Shown: positions 12,816 to 20,761 of the stretch, piece by piece
Numbering within the stretch: the first letter of the stretch is position 1
Layout: each line of letters begins with the position of its first letter
Virus record (IMG/VR): IMGVR_UViG_3300008216_001984
Location: 1-20,882 of that record
Length of the DNA: 20,882 bases
Direction: 5' to 3' (one strand)
Origin: a virus
Made by a program: the position numbers and the translations under genes
Notes under the pieces: generated by a model
The model's input: only the letters and a program-made list of their open reading frames with translations
Told to the model about the DNA's origin: nothing
Databases searched by the model: none

Positions 12816-12832
12816 TGATCGGATTACGATCA
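12816..12832. promoter_or_regulatory. 17-bp palindrome, second copy
   Basis: TGATCGGATTACGATCA, with 6-bp arms TGATCG/CGATCA, 15 of 17 identical to the palindrome at 9448-9464. It lies in the 38-bp gap after terL. Probable operator-like site. Confidence 0.5.
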
Positions 12833-12840
12833 TATAGAGC

Positions 12841-13095
12841 ATGGAATTAATAAAACTATATTGGCATCAAATAGTTTTCATTATAGGACTAGTAGTAGTG
12901 GCAGTAAAGCTATCTGCTCAAGTAAACTCTATTCAGAAAGATTTAAATAATCTTACAAAAGATTTAAATCGTAGAGATACCTATGTTGAAACTGTTAAAC
13001 TAAGAGCAGAAGTGGATGGAATAAATAGAAATATAACAGGTCTATGGGCTTTCTGTGACAAACTTAGAGATAAACTTAATGGATCATCTGGATAG
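12841..13095 (+). CDS. Membrane-anchored coiled-coil protein, 84 aa
   Basis: A single hydrophobic segment at residues 9-24 (HQIVFIIGLVVVAVKL) followed by a coiled-coil-like stretch (AQVNSIQKDLNNLTKDLNRR and onward) to about residue 80. The layout resembles XhlA-type hemolysin/holin-associated proteins and small spanin-like phage proteins, but no family is certain. It has no lipobox. Located between terL and portal, it could be a lysis accessory factor or a membrane-associated virion factor. The ribosome site is weak (TAGAGC before ATG). Confidence 0.7.
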   Translation: MELIKLYWHQIVFIIGLVVVAVKLSAQVNSIQKDLNNLTKDLNRRDTYVETVKLRAEVDGINRNITGLWAFCDKLRDKLNGSSG

Positions 13096-13133
13096 TACGC
13101 GACAAGATATACATATATGCGTATTATAAATAA

Positions 13134-13331
13134 ATGTCAAAGCGCGAAGATATTACATTATGCTGCAAGATGTGCGGTGATGACCTCTCTCCTGGAGGCC
13201 ATAGACGCATAGGAATCTGCGCTTGGTGTATGGCGTCGAATAAGTATAAGGCAACAAGGATACCTGGAGTGCAGTATGGCAGATCAAGTTCGTACAACAC
13301 CGGGCGAGGATCGCCCTATATCCCCGAATAG
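13134..13331 (+). CDS. Small zinc-ribbon protein, 65 aa
   Basis: A CKMCG ... CAWCM pair of CxxC motifs (about residues 11-33) spaced by 18 residues makes a likely zinc ribbon, followed by a basic, Tyr/Arg/Gly-rich tail. It overlaps the portal start by 56 bp in another frame, a longer overlap than elsewhere in this genome, and no ribosome site is obvious before the ATG at 13134. The two CxxC motifs with correct spacing argue that it is genuine. It may be translated at low level. Confidence 0.55.
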   Translation: MSKREDITLCCKMCGDDLSPGGHRRIGICAWCMASNKYKATRIPGVQYGRSSSYNTGRGSPYIPE

Positions 13332-15240
13332 TGAAGTATCTATACTTAACTCTATAAGGGAATTTAGAAAAGAAGCTAAGGATGCTAAGAAGCATCGTAT
13401 GTATGTTAACCAGATAAATAAAAATGCTTATCTGGGAAAGCAAGACTTTTCTCATAAGAGAAAGGGTCAGTCTAGGGAATTTCTTCCTAAGACTCCTGTA
13501 GCTATAGAACAGTTGACGGCATTTATAAAACGGGGATTGACCCAGTTTGGTGCTTGGTATGATGTTGAGCTATCTCCAGACTCTCCATCTCCTTTAGCAT
13601 CTCACGAGATCCGTAGTTTATTAAATTGCTTCCTGGACAACTGCTACACGTCGGACTATCAAAAAGAGAATTTAGCAACTATACTAACAGATGCAATTAA
13701 GGTTGCAGCTCTGGAGAGTCTAGCTATATTCAAGGTACACGGATTCCAGAAACCTGAACGTAAGTTTGTAGCTAAGAAGGGAAATATATCCGTTACTGGT
13801 GGTGAGATACTCCAAGGCGAGTCTGTATTAGAGACGGTTACTAGAAACGCTTGGAATCTTCGTGTAGATCTAATAAGACCTGAAGACTACTATCCAGATC
13901 CTACTGGGAGAAATATGTATGAGATACATGAAAGTGAGTTAGATCTATCCTCTGTAAAACGACTTGCTGAGCAAGGCATCTATGATAAGGCGGCTGTAGA
14001 TAGTATAGAGGAAGACTATAAGAAGATAGAAGAGGAATCGCGGCGTCCTGGTGATATGCAGCAAGATGAATCTCAGAATCCATCCTTTAGGAGACGCGTA
14101 GTAATAACAGAATTATGGGGAACTTTGTTGGATGAGAACGGAGACATTACCCATGAGAATATATTCTGTGCTATGGCTAATGATAAGTATATAATAAGAG
14201 CTCCTCAACCTAATCCCTTCTGGCATCAGAAGAGTCCCTTTGTACGGTTTCCTCTAATCCGTGTTCCATTCAGTGTATGGCATAAAGCTCTGTTTGATCA
14301 TGCCAGTCAGTTGAATATGGCCCTAAACGAAGTATTTAACCTTATTCTTGATGGTGGCATTTCATCTGTATGGGGGATAAAGCAAATACGAATAGATGAC
14401 CTTGAAGATCCTAGACAAGCGACTGATGGTATAGCACAAGGTGATACCCTAGCAGTAAAGAACACTCTCCCTCATGGAACTAAGGTTCTGGAGACAGTAT
14501 CTGAAGGAGAAGTACCTAGAGACTCTATGGCTGTGTTTGAGATGGTCAATAGAGAGTTTATGGCTGCTGCTCTTACTACAGAATTAAAGTTAGGCTCACT
14601 CCCTGCTAAACAAGTCAAAGCAACTGAAATTGTAGAGTTAAGTCAAAGTCAATCATTAACTATCGATAGTCTAGTAGCTGATGTAGAAGGCTATCTGACT
14701 GAACTACTGGAGAAGATTTTTCTTACTGTCTTACAGAACTTAGAAGTCACCCCAAGTGAATACATAGTTAATAGTGTAGGACTAGACGGTGCATTTCGAT
14801 TAGCTCAAATGGACAAAGCGACTCGATTCGCTACATTTGCTAACTTTTGTTCGTTTAAGGTCCACGGGCTTTCGAGCATTCTATCTAGGGTTCGAGACTT
14901 CCAAAAAATGGCATCCTTACTCCAGATGGTCACAGTCAATCCTATCCTACTACAGAGCTTCTACAAGAGATATAGTGGCGATAGAATCTTATCTCATATG
15001 ATGAAGACGCTCAATGTAAATCCCGAGAGAATAGAGAGGGATCACGAAGAACTAGCTAGAATAGATAAAGATATGCAAGAACTTCCAGCCTTCCAAAACC
15101 TCACGTCTCAGACAGGAGGAGCGGGGGGTAATGCAGGCAACGTAGGTGGTCCTGGTACTGGTGGAGATGAAGGTGCCGCAGAGATATCTGCCCTATCCAA
15201 TCCAACCGCTAGCCTTGCTGGGTTAGGTAATTCTCAATAG
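13276..15240 (+). CDS. Portal protein
   Basis: 654 aa. It would form the ring at the capsid vertex through which TerL threads DNA and to which the tail attaches. Recognisable stretches include the N-terminal helical arm (ILNSIREFRKEAKDAKKHRM), the clip/stem region FPLIRVPFSVWHKALFDHAS followed by LNMALNEVFNLILDGG, and VNREFMAAALTTELKLG. This matches the head-tail connector class seen with N4-gp56-type capsids. The end is a low-complexity Gly/Ala/Asn tail (SQTGGAGGNAGNVGGPGTGG). The GGAG 6 nt before the ATG at 13276 supports the start. It follows terL closely, as expected for a packaging and head operon. Confidence 0.88.
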   Translation: MADQVRTTPGEDRPISPNSEVSILNSIREFRKEAKDAKKHRMYVNQINKNAYLGKQDFSHKRKGQSREFLPKTPVAIEQLTAFIKRGLTQFGAWYDVELSPDSPSPLASHEIRSLLNCFLDNCYTSDYQKENLATILTDAIKVAALESLAIFKVHGFQKPERKFVAKKGNISVTGGEILQGESVLETVTRNAWNLRVDLIRPEDYYPDPTGRNMYEIHESELDLSSVKRLAEQGIYDKAAVDSIEEDYKKIEEESRRPGDMQQDESQNPSFRRRVVITELWGTLLDENGDITHENIFCAMANDKYIIRAPQPNPFWHQKSPFVRFPLIRVPFSVWHKALFDHASQLNMALNEVFNLILDGGISSVWGIKQIRIDDLEDPRQATDGIAQGDTLAVKNTLPHGTKVLETVSEGEVPRDSMAVFEMVNREFMAAALTTELKLGSLPAKQVKATEIVELSQSQSLTIDSLVADVEGYLTELLEKIFLTVLQNLEVTPSEYIVNSVGLDGAFRLAQMDKATRFATFANFCSFKVHGLSSILSRVRDFQKMASLLQMVTVNPILLQSFYKRYSGDRILSHMMKTLNVNPERIERDHEELARIDKDMQELPAFQNLTSQTGGAGGNAGNVGGPGTGGDEGAAEISALSNPTASLAGLGNSQ

Positions 15241-15254
15241 AAAGGTAAGAACAG

Positions 15255-15551
15255 ATGGCAGTAATAACTGATGGTCTAATAAAGAAGTTAGAGCAGATAT
15301 CTACGGATACACACCTACCTCTCGAAAAACGGCTAATAGACACCGCTGTTTGGTACCACAAGAACAAAGATACAATACCTAAATCTAACGTCGAGAAACG
15401 CGTAGAGTTTCTCGAGAAGACTTTTGACATATTCCTAGAGCTTATAGCTATGCAAGTAGAACGTACACAGAGGGTAGAAGGGTATGGAAGTGATAGCCTT
15501 TGGTTACCTAAGGGTATGACCTACTCCGGGGATTTAAAGGACTTTGGTTGA
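15255..15551 (+). CDS. Hypothetical protein, 98 aa
   Basis: A small helical protein (ITDGLIKKLEQISTDTHLPL), rich in charged residues, ending with LPKGMTYSGDLKDFG. AAAGG lies upstream of the ATG at 15255. It shares a stop/start overlap (TGATG) with the next, large gene, so the two are coupled. It could be a small head or accessory protein. No family is recognised. Confidence 0.72.
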   Translation: MAVITDGLIKKLEQISTDTHLPLEKRLIDTAVWYHKNKDTIPKSNVEKRVEFLEKTFDIFLELIAMQVERTQRVEGYGSDSLWLPKGMTYSGDLKDFG

Positions 15552-17206
15552 TGGCTGAGCCTACGCTTAATGAGATCTTTGATAATCTGACTGTAGACGA
15601 GATTAGACGACTAAAGGACGAGGTTAGTTCTACGGCTAGAAAGAGATTCGGAATGGGTCTACCTACAGGCATAATGGAGGGTGGACAATCACTGATACAT
15701 AGTCGAGGCCCACAGAGTGCATTAGCTGAAAAACTTAGAGACCTTGTAAAAGGGTTAACTGCACCTCAGGTGCCTATGGGAGAGATATCAAAGTTTGAGT
15801 CCTCTTTCTTTAAAGAGTTAGGGGCTGATATAGAAAAGAATTGGATGTCTTTTCTTCCTTGGGGTAAGTTTTTTAGGGCAGGTGGCAAGTTAGCACGGCA
15901 GAAGTTACTTCCGGGCACTCCTCCTCGTACAACTATAGGATCTAAGAAAGCTCGTAAAGGTCAAATTCCATATCTGTATCATGGATCATCAGATCCAGCA
16001 TACAAGGCTGGGACGCAGTTTACAAGAGGGTCTTCTGCAGAAGTTCGGATTCCAGGAACTTCTCTAACTAGAGATCCATCAGTGACTTCAAGAGAAGCAT
16101 TTTCTAGGAACATAGGGATAGGGCATAACTCAGCAACGGATGCCTTAACGAATCTAGCTTCCAGCTATGTAGTTAGAATGAATCCTAAGGCTATGAATGA
16201 AGTATTAAATATATCTCCAGGGGTCTATGCTAGTCGGCCCTATATGAAAAAACAAGAACTTACTGGTAGATTACTAGCTAAACCTCAATCTTTCTTTACC
16301 GAGCTGGAAATCTTTGCAACAACAGGTACTAGGCATGAGAGTATGGAGCCAGGAGATGTAGCGGCTTACATGGCTCAAGACCGAGACTTCTTAAGTCCTG
16401 AACAGTTTGATAAGAAATATCGTCTTAGTACTTCTATTAGATCTGGTATGCTTCCTCAGGATTTAGAAGGTAAACTGTTAGAGAGAGCAGAGAGGATAGT
16501 AACTAATATAGACGATAGTCGGCGGCTTTCTGGTAAATATCTTGACGCTGTTAATCAGGTATATGATTCTGCAACCCAAGCGTCTAGGAATCCAGTGCCT
16601 TATGTATTAGAAGGTCAAGGGGGAGTTGCAGGACGTGGGCCTACAGCTAGTAGTATAGACTATGTCCAACTGCAACGAACCAGACCATCTAACGGGGTTA
16701 AACTAATGAAGCGAGCTTTAGCTACGGGAAGTAGAGCTTATAGAGCGCAGTTATGGAATGCTCATAATAAGCATGGAGGCCCTATAGGAAAGATACTAGC
16801 TATGTTTAACAAGACTATACCTAATTTAGCTTTGTATCCTGATCCTAGTCGTTCTGATGCAGAGTTAGAGGTAGACCCTCGCTTTCCCCCATTAGTAAAG
16901 GATATAAAAGGAGCTAGAATTTTAGAAAAGATGACTAGGTACGCATGGGAGGCACAGTCAAGGAGAGCAACTGAGATAGCGGATCTCCCAGAGGGTCAGT
17001 ATGCTAGTAAAATGGCTATAGATTTACATAACGACGCCTATAGAAAGTATGTTAAGGCGAGAGAAACCTTGTATGATTATATTGACAAGATGGAAGTTTC
17101 TATGAAAGATGACTTTGATTATATAAAACATTACACTAACAAGTATCCTATGCACAACACTGAGTTCAGAGGTGTACACAATAGATACTTAGATAACGCA
17201 GAGTAG
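15551..17206 (+). CDS. Large protein with possible ADP-ribosyltransferase domain, 551 aa
   Basis: Read from the ATG at 15551, whose TGATG overlap with the previous stop and AAAGGA upstream favour it over a TTG at 15548. Residues about 140-260 show a pattern close to ADP-ribosyltransferase (ART) folds: YLYHGSS (141-147) as the motif-1 aromatic/His region, GTSLTRDP (169-176) as the S-T-S-like strand motif, and TELEIFATTG (250-259) with the E-x-E of the catalytic loop. The N- and C-terminal parts are helical with no known domain. It sits between portal and scaffold, a place for virion or injected proteins. An ART here would be unusual. The domain call is an inference by eye; the gene itself is certain. 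Confidence 0.8.
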   Translation: MAEPTLNEIFDNLTVDEIRRLKDEVSSTARKRFGMGLPTGIMEGGQSLIHSRGPQSALAEKLRDLVKGLTAPQVPMGEISKFESSFFKELGADIEKNWMSFLPWGKFFRAGGKLARQKLLPGTPPRTTIGSKKARKGQIPYLYHGSSDPAYKAGTQFTRGSSAEVRIPGTSLTRDPSVTSREAFSRNIGIGHNSATDALTNLASSYVVRMNPKAMNEVLNISPGVYASRPYMKKQELTGRLLAKPQSFFTELEIFATTGTRHESMEPGDVAAYMAQDRDFLSPEQFDKKYRLSTSIRSGMLPQDLEGKLLERAERIVTNIDDSRRLSGKYLDAVNQVYDSATQASRNPVPYVLEGQGGVAGRGPTASSIDYVQLQRTRPSNGVKLMKRALATGSRAYRAQLWNAHNKHGGPIGKILAMFNKTIPNLALYPDPSRSDAELEVDPRFPPLVKDIKGARILEKMTRYAWEAQSRRATEIADLPEGQYASKMAIDLHNDAYRKYVKARETLYDYIDKMEVSMKDDFDYIKHYTNKYPMHNTEFRGVHNRYLDNAE

Positions 17207-17211
17207 CTTAT

Positions 17212-17397
17212 ATGCCAGGTATAGTAAAAGACTCTGATAGTAAAATGACTCAGGCGTTATCTAGATATAACTATGAGGCTAAGCATAACTGTGTAGACTG
17301 TGAGAAGTTTCTAGACCCGTCTGCTTGCGACATAGTACAAGGCCCTATAGCTAAAAATGGAAGTTGTATGTTTCATAGTACGAGAGAGAAAAGATAA
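17212..17397 (+). CDS. Four-cysteine protein, high-potential iron-sulfur-like, 61 aa
   Basis: Cysteines at residues 27, 30, 39 and 52 (CVDCEKFLDPSACDIVQGPI then NGSC) follow the high-potential iron-sulfur protein (HiPIP) pattern C-x2-C-x8-C-x12-C, with a conserved Val-x-Gly and 'NG' before the last Cys. HiPIPs bind a 4Fe-4S cluster. Here it may instead bind zinc. It starts 5 bp after the large gene and is coupled to the next by TAATG. An iron-sulfur fold in a virion-region gene is unexpected; similar motifs are seen in some phage proteins, by my recollection. Confidence 0.72.
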   Translation: MPGIVKDSDSKMTQALSRYNYEAKHNCVDCEKFLDPSACDIVQGPIAKNGSCMFHSTREKR

Positions 17398-18209
17398 TGC
17401 CTGACCCTATTGACTACTCTGGTCGATTAAAAGAGCTACTAAAGGAGCCTTATGCAAACTCTCCTGAGTTGAGGGAAATCTATAGAAATGTAGGTAAGGG
17501 TCTAGGTACGTCTGGGAATAGGTTTGTGGACTTCACTCAGAGGCTTGGAGATCTTATAGGTTTTGGCTCGATTCAGGATATAGAAGGCTCTATAGATAGA
17601 TATAAACAGTCACAGTCAAAAGATACTGGAAAGTTACTAGGAGAACTATTACAGAGTGGATCTCAGTTAGTTCCTCCTGGAAGATTTGCTAGAGCCTTAC
17701 GTCAGGCGGGGTTGCCTACGTTGGGTAGAGTTCTTGAAGGAGAGGGAAGAGCTGCTGAGGGATACCTTACTAAGGAGGCAAGAGAGGCAGGTGTTAGGGA
17801 ACTTCTGAGGAGCTTTCGTCCCACGGGGGAAACTCCTATTGAGCTAGACTTAGTTCGAGACTTAGCAGAGCATTATCTACTGCGGAAAGCTGCTGTTGAT
17901 AGACCACCTAGTAGTCCCTTTCAAGTTAGAGATATTACTCCGTCTGATGTTACTCCGTCTGATGATAAACCTACTACTGATAAGTATGGATATGATAGAT
18001 CTGCTCCCGATATATATACTACGAATCCGGATCTAGGGCTAAACGACTATGGAATTTCTGTCCATAAATCTAAAGATGGTCCTTTTGTAATTAAGCGGAA
18101 GGGTAAAGCCCTGGGAATTGCTGATAGTTTGGAGTCAGCTAGTAAGCTAGTTTTGGATCATATAAAACGATTTGATGCAGAAGATACTACGGAGCCACCA
18201 AAGAAATGA
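17397..18209 (+). CDS. Hypothetical virion-region protein, 270 aa
   Basis: 270 aa, starting at the TAATG overlap. The N-terminal half is helical (KELLKEPYANSPELREIYRN; GKLLGELLQSGSQLV), the middle carries a Pro/Ser/Thr-rich linker with two copies of TPSD (about 180-187), and the C-terminus is a compact alpha/beta segment (GISVHKSKDGPFVIKRKGKA). The DNA has a perfect 15-bp tandem repeat at 17935-17964 that encodes the linker repeat. No family is recognised. It may be an internal or accessory head protein, by position. Confidence 0.75.
   Translation: MPDPIDYSGRLKELLKEPYANSPELREIYRNVGKGLGTSGNRFVDFTQRLGDLIGFGSIQDIEGSIDRYKQSQSKDTGKLLGELLQSGSQLVPPGRFARALRQAGLPTLGRVLEGEGRAAEGYLTKEAREAGVRELLRSFRPTGETPIELDLVRDLAEHYLLRKAAVDRPPSSPFQVRDITPSDVTPSDDKPTTDKYGYDRSAPDIYTTNPDLGLNDYGISVHKSKDGPFVIKRKGKALGIADSLESASKLVLDHIKRFDAEDTTEPPKK
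17935..17964. repeat. Tandem 15-bp repeat inside the 270-aa gene
   Basis: TTACTCCGTCTGATG twice head to tail with no mismatch, encoding VTPSD-like units. Probably a recent duplication in a flexible linker. Confidence 0.7.
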
Positions 18210-18283
18210 TAGACTATAAAGAGTTTGCACTAGCGATTGCAACAGTAGTAGTGTTTGCCTTTCTAATCTGGATCGCACTATAA
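18206..18283 (+). CDS. 25-aa single-membrane-segment microprotein
   Basis: ATGA overlap with the previous stop (18206-18209), ending 10 bp before the next gene, whose AAGGAG lies in that gap. The product starts MIDYKEFALAIATVVVFAFL and continues IWIAL: six polar residues, then one long hydrophobic segment. The exact fit between neighbours and the coupling support a real gene. It is the third such peptide in this window and lies in the structural module. Function unknown. Confidence 0.68.
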   Translation: MIDYKEFALAIATVVVFAFLIWIAL

Positions 18284-18293
18284 GGAGATAATA

Positions 18294-18554
18294 ATGCAAG
18301 AAGAATCTATAAAAATGATACATAAGGGACAAGCGTCCCAAGCAGTGAAGTTAGAAGTACAAGATGTTATCTTTAAACGTGAAGTTGATGTTATGAATAA
18401 ACTAATAGCATTCTATAGATCGGGGGAATTGACAAATGAACAACTAAGAGGTAGTATTGGGGAGATTGCAGGTCTCCGATCTGTATTAGAAGAGTTAGAA
18501 CGATCAATAAGACGTGGAATAAGTGAAACTGAAAAGGTGATAACAAATGGCTGA
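18294..18554 (+). CDS. Small helical protein, 86 aa
   Basis: AAGGAG 6 nt before the ATG at 18294. The protein is almost wholly helical and charged (SQAVKLEVQDVIFKREVDVM; LRGSIGEIAGLRSVLEELER), so it likely forms an oligomer or coiled coil. It overlaps the scaffold-like gene by 8 bp. By position it may be a small head-assembly factor. No family is recognised. Confidence 0.72.
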   Translation: MQEESIKMIHKGQASQAVKLEVQDVIFKREVDVMNKLIAFYRSGELTNEQLRGSIGEIAGLRSVLEELERSIRRGISETEKVITNG

Positions 18555-19290
18555 TTTTGAAGTAGCCCCAGATAGTATAAATACAAAGGAAGACCGCGAG
18601 AACTACGAGCAGTCTGCTTTTATACAACCCGGTTCTATATTAGATAATTTGAACCAGACCCCTCCTGATAATCCTGATACACCTACACCGGAAGCTCCGT
18701 TATATGACCTCAATATCGGGGGACAGGTGTTCAAGGTTCCAAAAGAACAATATGATGCTTATACAGTAGAAAAGGCTACACAGGAAGCCCAGATAGCATC
18801 TAGTCAACAACCAGTTCTAACAGAACCTGTACAGGAAGGAGATCCAGACTGGAAAGACTCTTTTTATGCAGATCCAGATGCTGCTATGGATAAGTTTAAG
18901 GCTGAAGTAGTTGATCATGTAAAAGAGGCTGTTCAGCAGGAATACACTAAGCAAGGTACTAAGGATCAATTCTGGAATGACTTTTATTCAGAGCATAAGG
19001 AACTAGAAGGGGAAAAAGGAATGGTTCTTCAAATTCTCCAGAATAATCCAAGCATAGGCGACCTACCTGTAACTCAGGCAGGTGGTGAACTTGCTAAACA
19101 GACAAAGGCGGAGTTACTCCGCATAGCTAAATCATACGGTGGAGCTCAAGAACAAGCTCAGGACCTTGGCCTCGTTGGTGCTGCTCAAGAAGTCCCTAGA
19201 GAACAATCACAAGAACAATCAGACGACACCCCGATTTCTCTTTCTGCTGCTCTGGACGAGCGTAGAAAGTCGAGATCTAAATCTAGCTAA
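18547..19290 (+). CDS. Capsid scaffold-like protein
   Basis: 247 aa, acidic and Gln/Glu-rich, low in aromatics, with disordered Pro/Thr stretches (QTPPDNPDTPTPEAP) and a helical centre. It ends in a short basic tail (SAALDERRKSRSKSS), the hallmark of scaffold C-termini that bind the capsid shell. AAAGGTGA lies before the ATG. It directly precedes the major capsid gene, the classic scaffold position. It would guide procapsid assembly and then leave. No protease is seen, so it may exit intact. Confidence 0.85.
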   Translation: MADFEVAPDSINTKEDRENYEQSAFIQPGSILDNLNQTPPDNPDTPTPEAPLYDLNIGGQVFKVPKEQYDAYTVEKATQEAQIASSQQPVLTEPVQEGDPDWKDSFYADPDAAMDKFKAEVVDHVKEAVQQEYTKQGTKDQFWNDFYSEHKELEGEKGMVLQILQNNPSIGDLPVTQAGGELAKQTKAELLRIAKSYGGAQEQAQDLGLVGAAQEVPREQSQEQSDDTPISLSAALDERRKSRSKSS

Positions 19291-19291
19291 T

Positions 19292-19296
19292 AGGAG
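19292..19296 (+). promoter_or_regulatory. Ribosome binding site deciding the capsid start
   Basis: AGGAG, 7 nt before the ATG at 19304. The open frame extends upstream to 19139 but only through the scaffold gene, without such a site. Confidence 0.7.
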
Positions 19297-19303
19297 ACAT
19301 AGT

Positions 19304-20248
19304 ATGGCCCAGTTTCAGTGGCAATTTGACGCTCCTAGTGGTGTTTTTAAGCAACACGCCTTATCAAGGCGTCTGTATTGGGCGGCACTAGAGAATAGCG
19401 TCTTTATGGATCATGTTGCACCTATCCCTGCCTTTGGCAAGGGTAAAGGTGAGAATGTGACTCTTACGAGGATTAGTAGCATTAGTGAACCTACTTCTGC
19501 TGATCTGACTGAGGGAGAGAGAATACCCGAAGATAGCCATTCGATCAGTACGACTTCGATCACCGTTGTCGAGATTGGTCGGGCGGTTCCGTTTACTAGC
19601 TTCGCGTCGGATCTTTCCTTTTTCAATCTCCAGAATAGCATCCAACGGCGTCTTCGTGACCAAATGCGTTTAGTCATGGATACTAAGGCTGCTGCGGCAT
19701 TTAAAAATGCCAAGATTAAGTATGCCCCGACTGGTCTTGCTTCTGGATCTTTCGACACTGATGGTACTCAGTCTACTACTGCTACCGCTAACTGGAATAT
19801 GTTTCATGTTGAGGAAGTCCGTGACTACCTCTTTGATACACTCCAGACACCCCCCGTAGAAGGTGACGACTATATTGCGATTTTCCGCACATTGGGACTT
19901 CGTGGTTTGAAACGTGACCCATCTTGGGAGGAGTGGCATAAGTACACTGATCCTCAAGCTAAGTTCAACAACGAAATCGGTCGTATTGAGAACGTCCGGC
20001 ACATTGAGACCAACCACGCTAATGCTCTTAGTAAAACGGGCACAGGCTCGGTTCTCGGTGAAGGCATTGTATTCGGTGCTGATTCAGTCGCTATGGCTGA
20101 AGTAGCAACTCCCGAACTTCGTGCCGCTATGCCAGACGATTTTGGTCGGTCCAAAGCTGTTGCTTGGTACGGTATCCTTGAGTTCGGACTTATCTGGGAT
20201 ACAGCTAACGCAGGCGAGGCCCGCGTTGTTCATGTTAACTCTGCGTAA
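19304..20248 (+). CDS. Major capsid protein, N4-gp56 type (HK97 fold)
   Basis: 314 aa from the ATG at 19304. It would form the icosahedral shell. Typical segments include RRLYWAALENSVFMDHVAPI, TLTRISSISEPTSADLTEGE, VEIGRAVPFTSFASDLSFFN, the loop region WEEWHKYTDPQAKFNNEIGR and an end near VAWYGILEFGLIWDT. This order resembles the N4-gp56-like family of HK97-fold capsids. Codon choice here (more CGT and C-ending codons) differs from neighbours, as expected for the most abundant protein. It follows the scaffold and precedes a likely decoration protein. The exact subfamily is by my recollection of the motifs; the major capsid identity is strong. Confidence 0.85.
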   Translation: MAQFQWQFDAPSGVFKQHALSRRLYWAALENSVFMDHVAPIPAFGKGKGENVTLTRISSISEPTSADLTEGERIPEDSHSISTTSITVVEIGRAVPFTSFASDLSFFNLQNSIQRRLRDQMRLVMDTKAAAAFKNAKIKYAPTGLASGSFDTDGTQSTTATANWNMFHVEEVRDYLFDTLQTPPVEGDDYIAIFRTLGLRGLKRDPSWEEWHKYTDPQAKFNNEIGRIENVRHIETNHANALSKTGTGSVLGEGIVFGADSVAMAEVATPELRAAMPDDFGRSKAVAWYGILEFGLIWDTANAGEARVVHVNSA

Positions 20249-20287
20249 GCAGACATCCTAGGCGGATGATCTATTAGGAGACTATAG

Positions 20288-20749
20288 ATGGCCTATACAC
20301 ACTCTAAGTACGAAGTTGAAGTTCAACCTGCTACGCCTTCATCGGCTCCGGCGGCTGGCTTTAACTGTATTGACTTCAATCAGCCTGGAGCTACTGTAGC
20401 TGCTGGTGTTTACGCACCTGGCTACGTACCTCACATCATTCGTGGTGCTGCCGTTATCCCTTTGGTAACAACAGCGCTGGCAGATGATGTAAGTGTTAAC
20501 TTCGACGCTGATATTTCCACTGCCGGTACTCCCACAAATATGTTTAAGGTTTTGTGGCCTACCGAGATCAAGGCGCATAGATCTCTTTACTATACGCCTA
20601 CGTACTACATCGAGATTAAACCTGGTCGGCACGTTAACGTTAGGGTTACAACCCTAGGTGCTGCGGCTTCAAACGCTAAGGTTGTTCTTTATGTAGAACC
20701 ACGTTGGGAAGAACCTGCGAACGTAACTGGTATGCAGTCCGCTTCGTAA
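20288..20749 (+). CDS. Possible head decoration protein, 153 aa
   Basis: A beta-rich 153-aa protein (VTTALADDVSVNFDADISTA; YYIEIKPGRHVNVRVTT), rich in Ala, Val and Thr. AGGAG lies 7 nt before the ATG at 20288. It immediately follows the major capsid gene, with high-expression codon choice, so a shell-decorating or stabilising protein is likely. No family is certain. Confidence 0.75.
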   Translation: MAYTHSKYEVEVQPATPSSAPAAGFNCIDFNQPGATVAAGVYAPGYVPHIIRGAAVIPLVTTALADDVSVNFDADISTAGTPTNMFKVLWPTEIKAHRSLYYTPTYYIEIKPGRHVNVRVTTLGAAASNAKVVLYVEPRWEEPANVTGMQSAS

Positions 20750-20761
20750 TTAATTAATCCA

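Noticed and set aside
19139-19303. Upstream extension of the major capsid frame
   Set aside because: It lies inside the scaffold gene in another frame. The ribosome site before 19304 and the protein pattern beginning at MAQFQW fix the start there.
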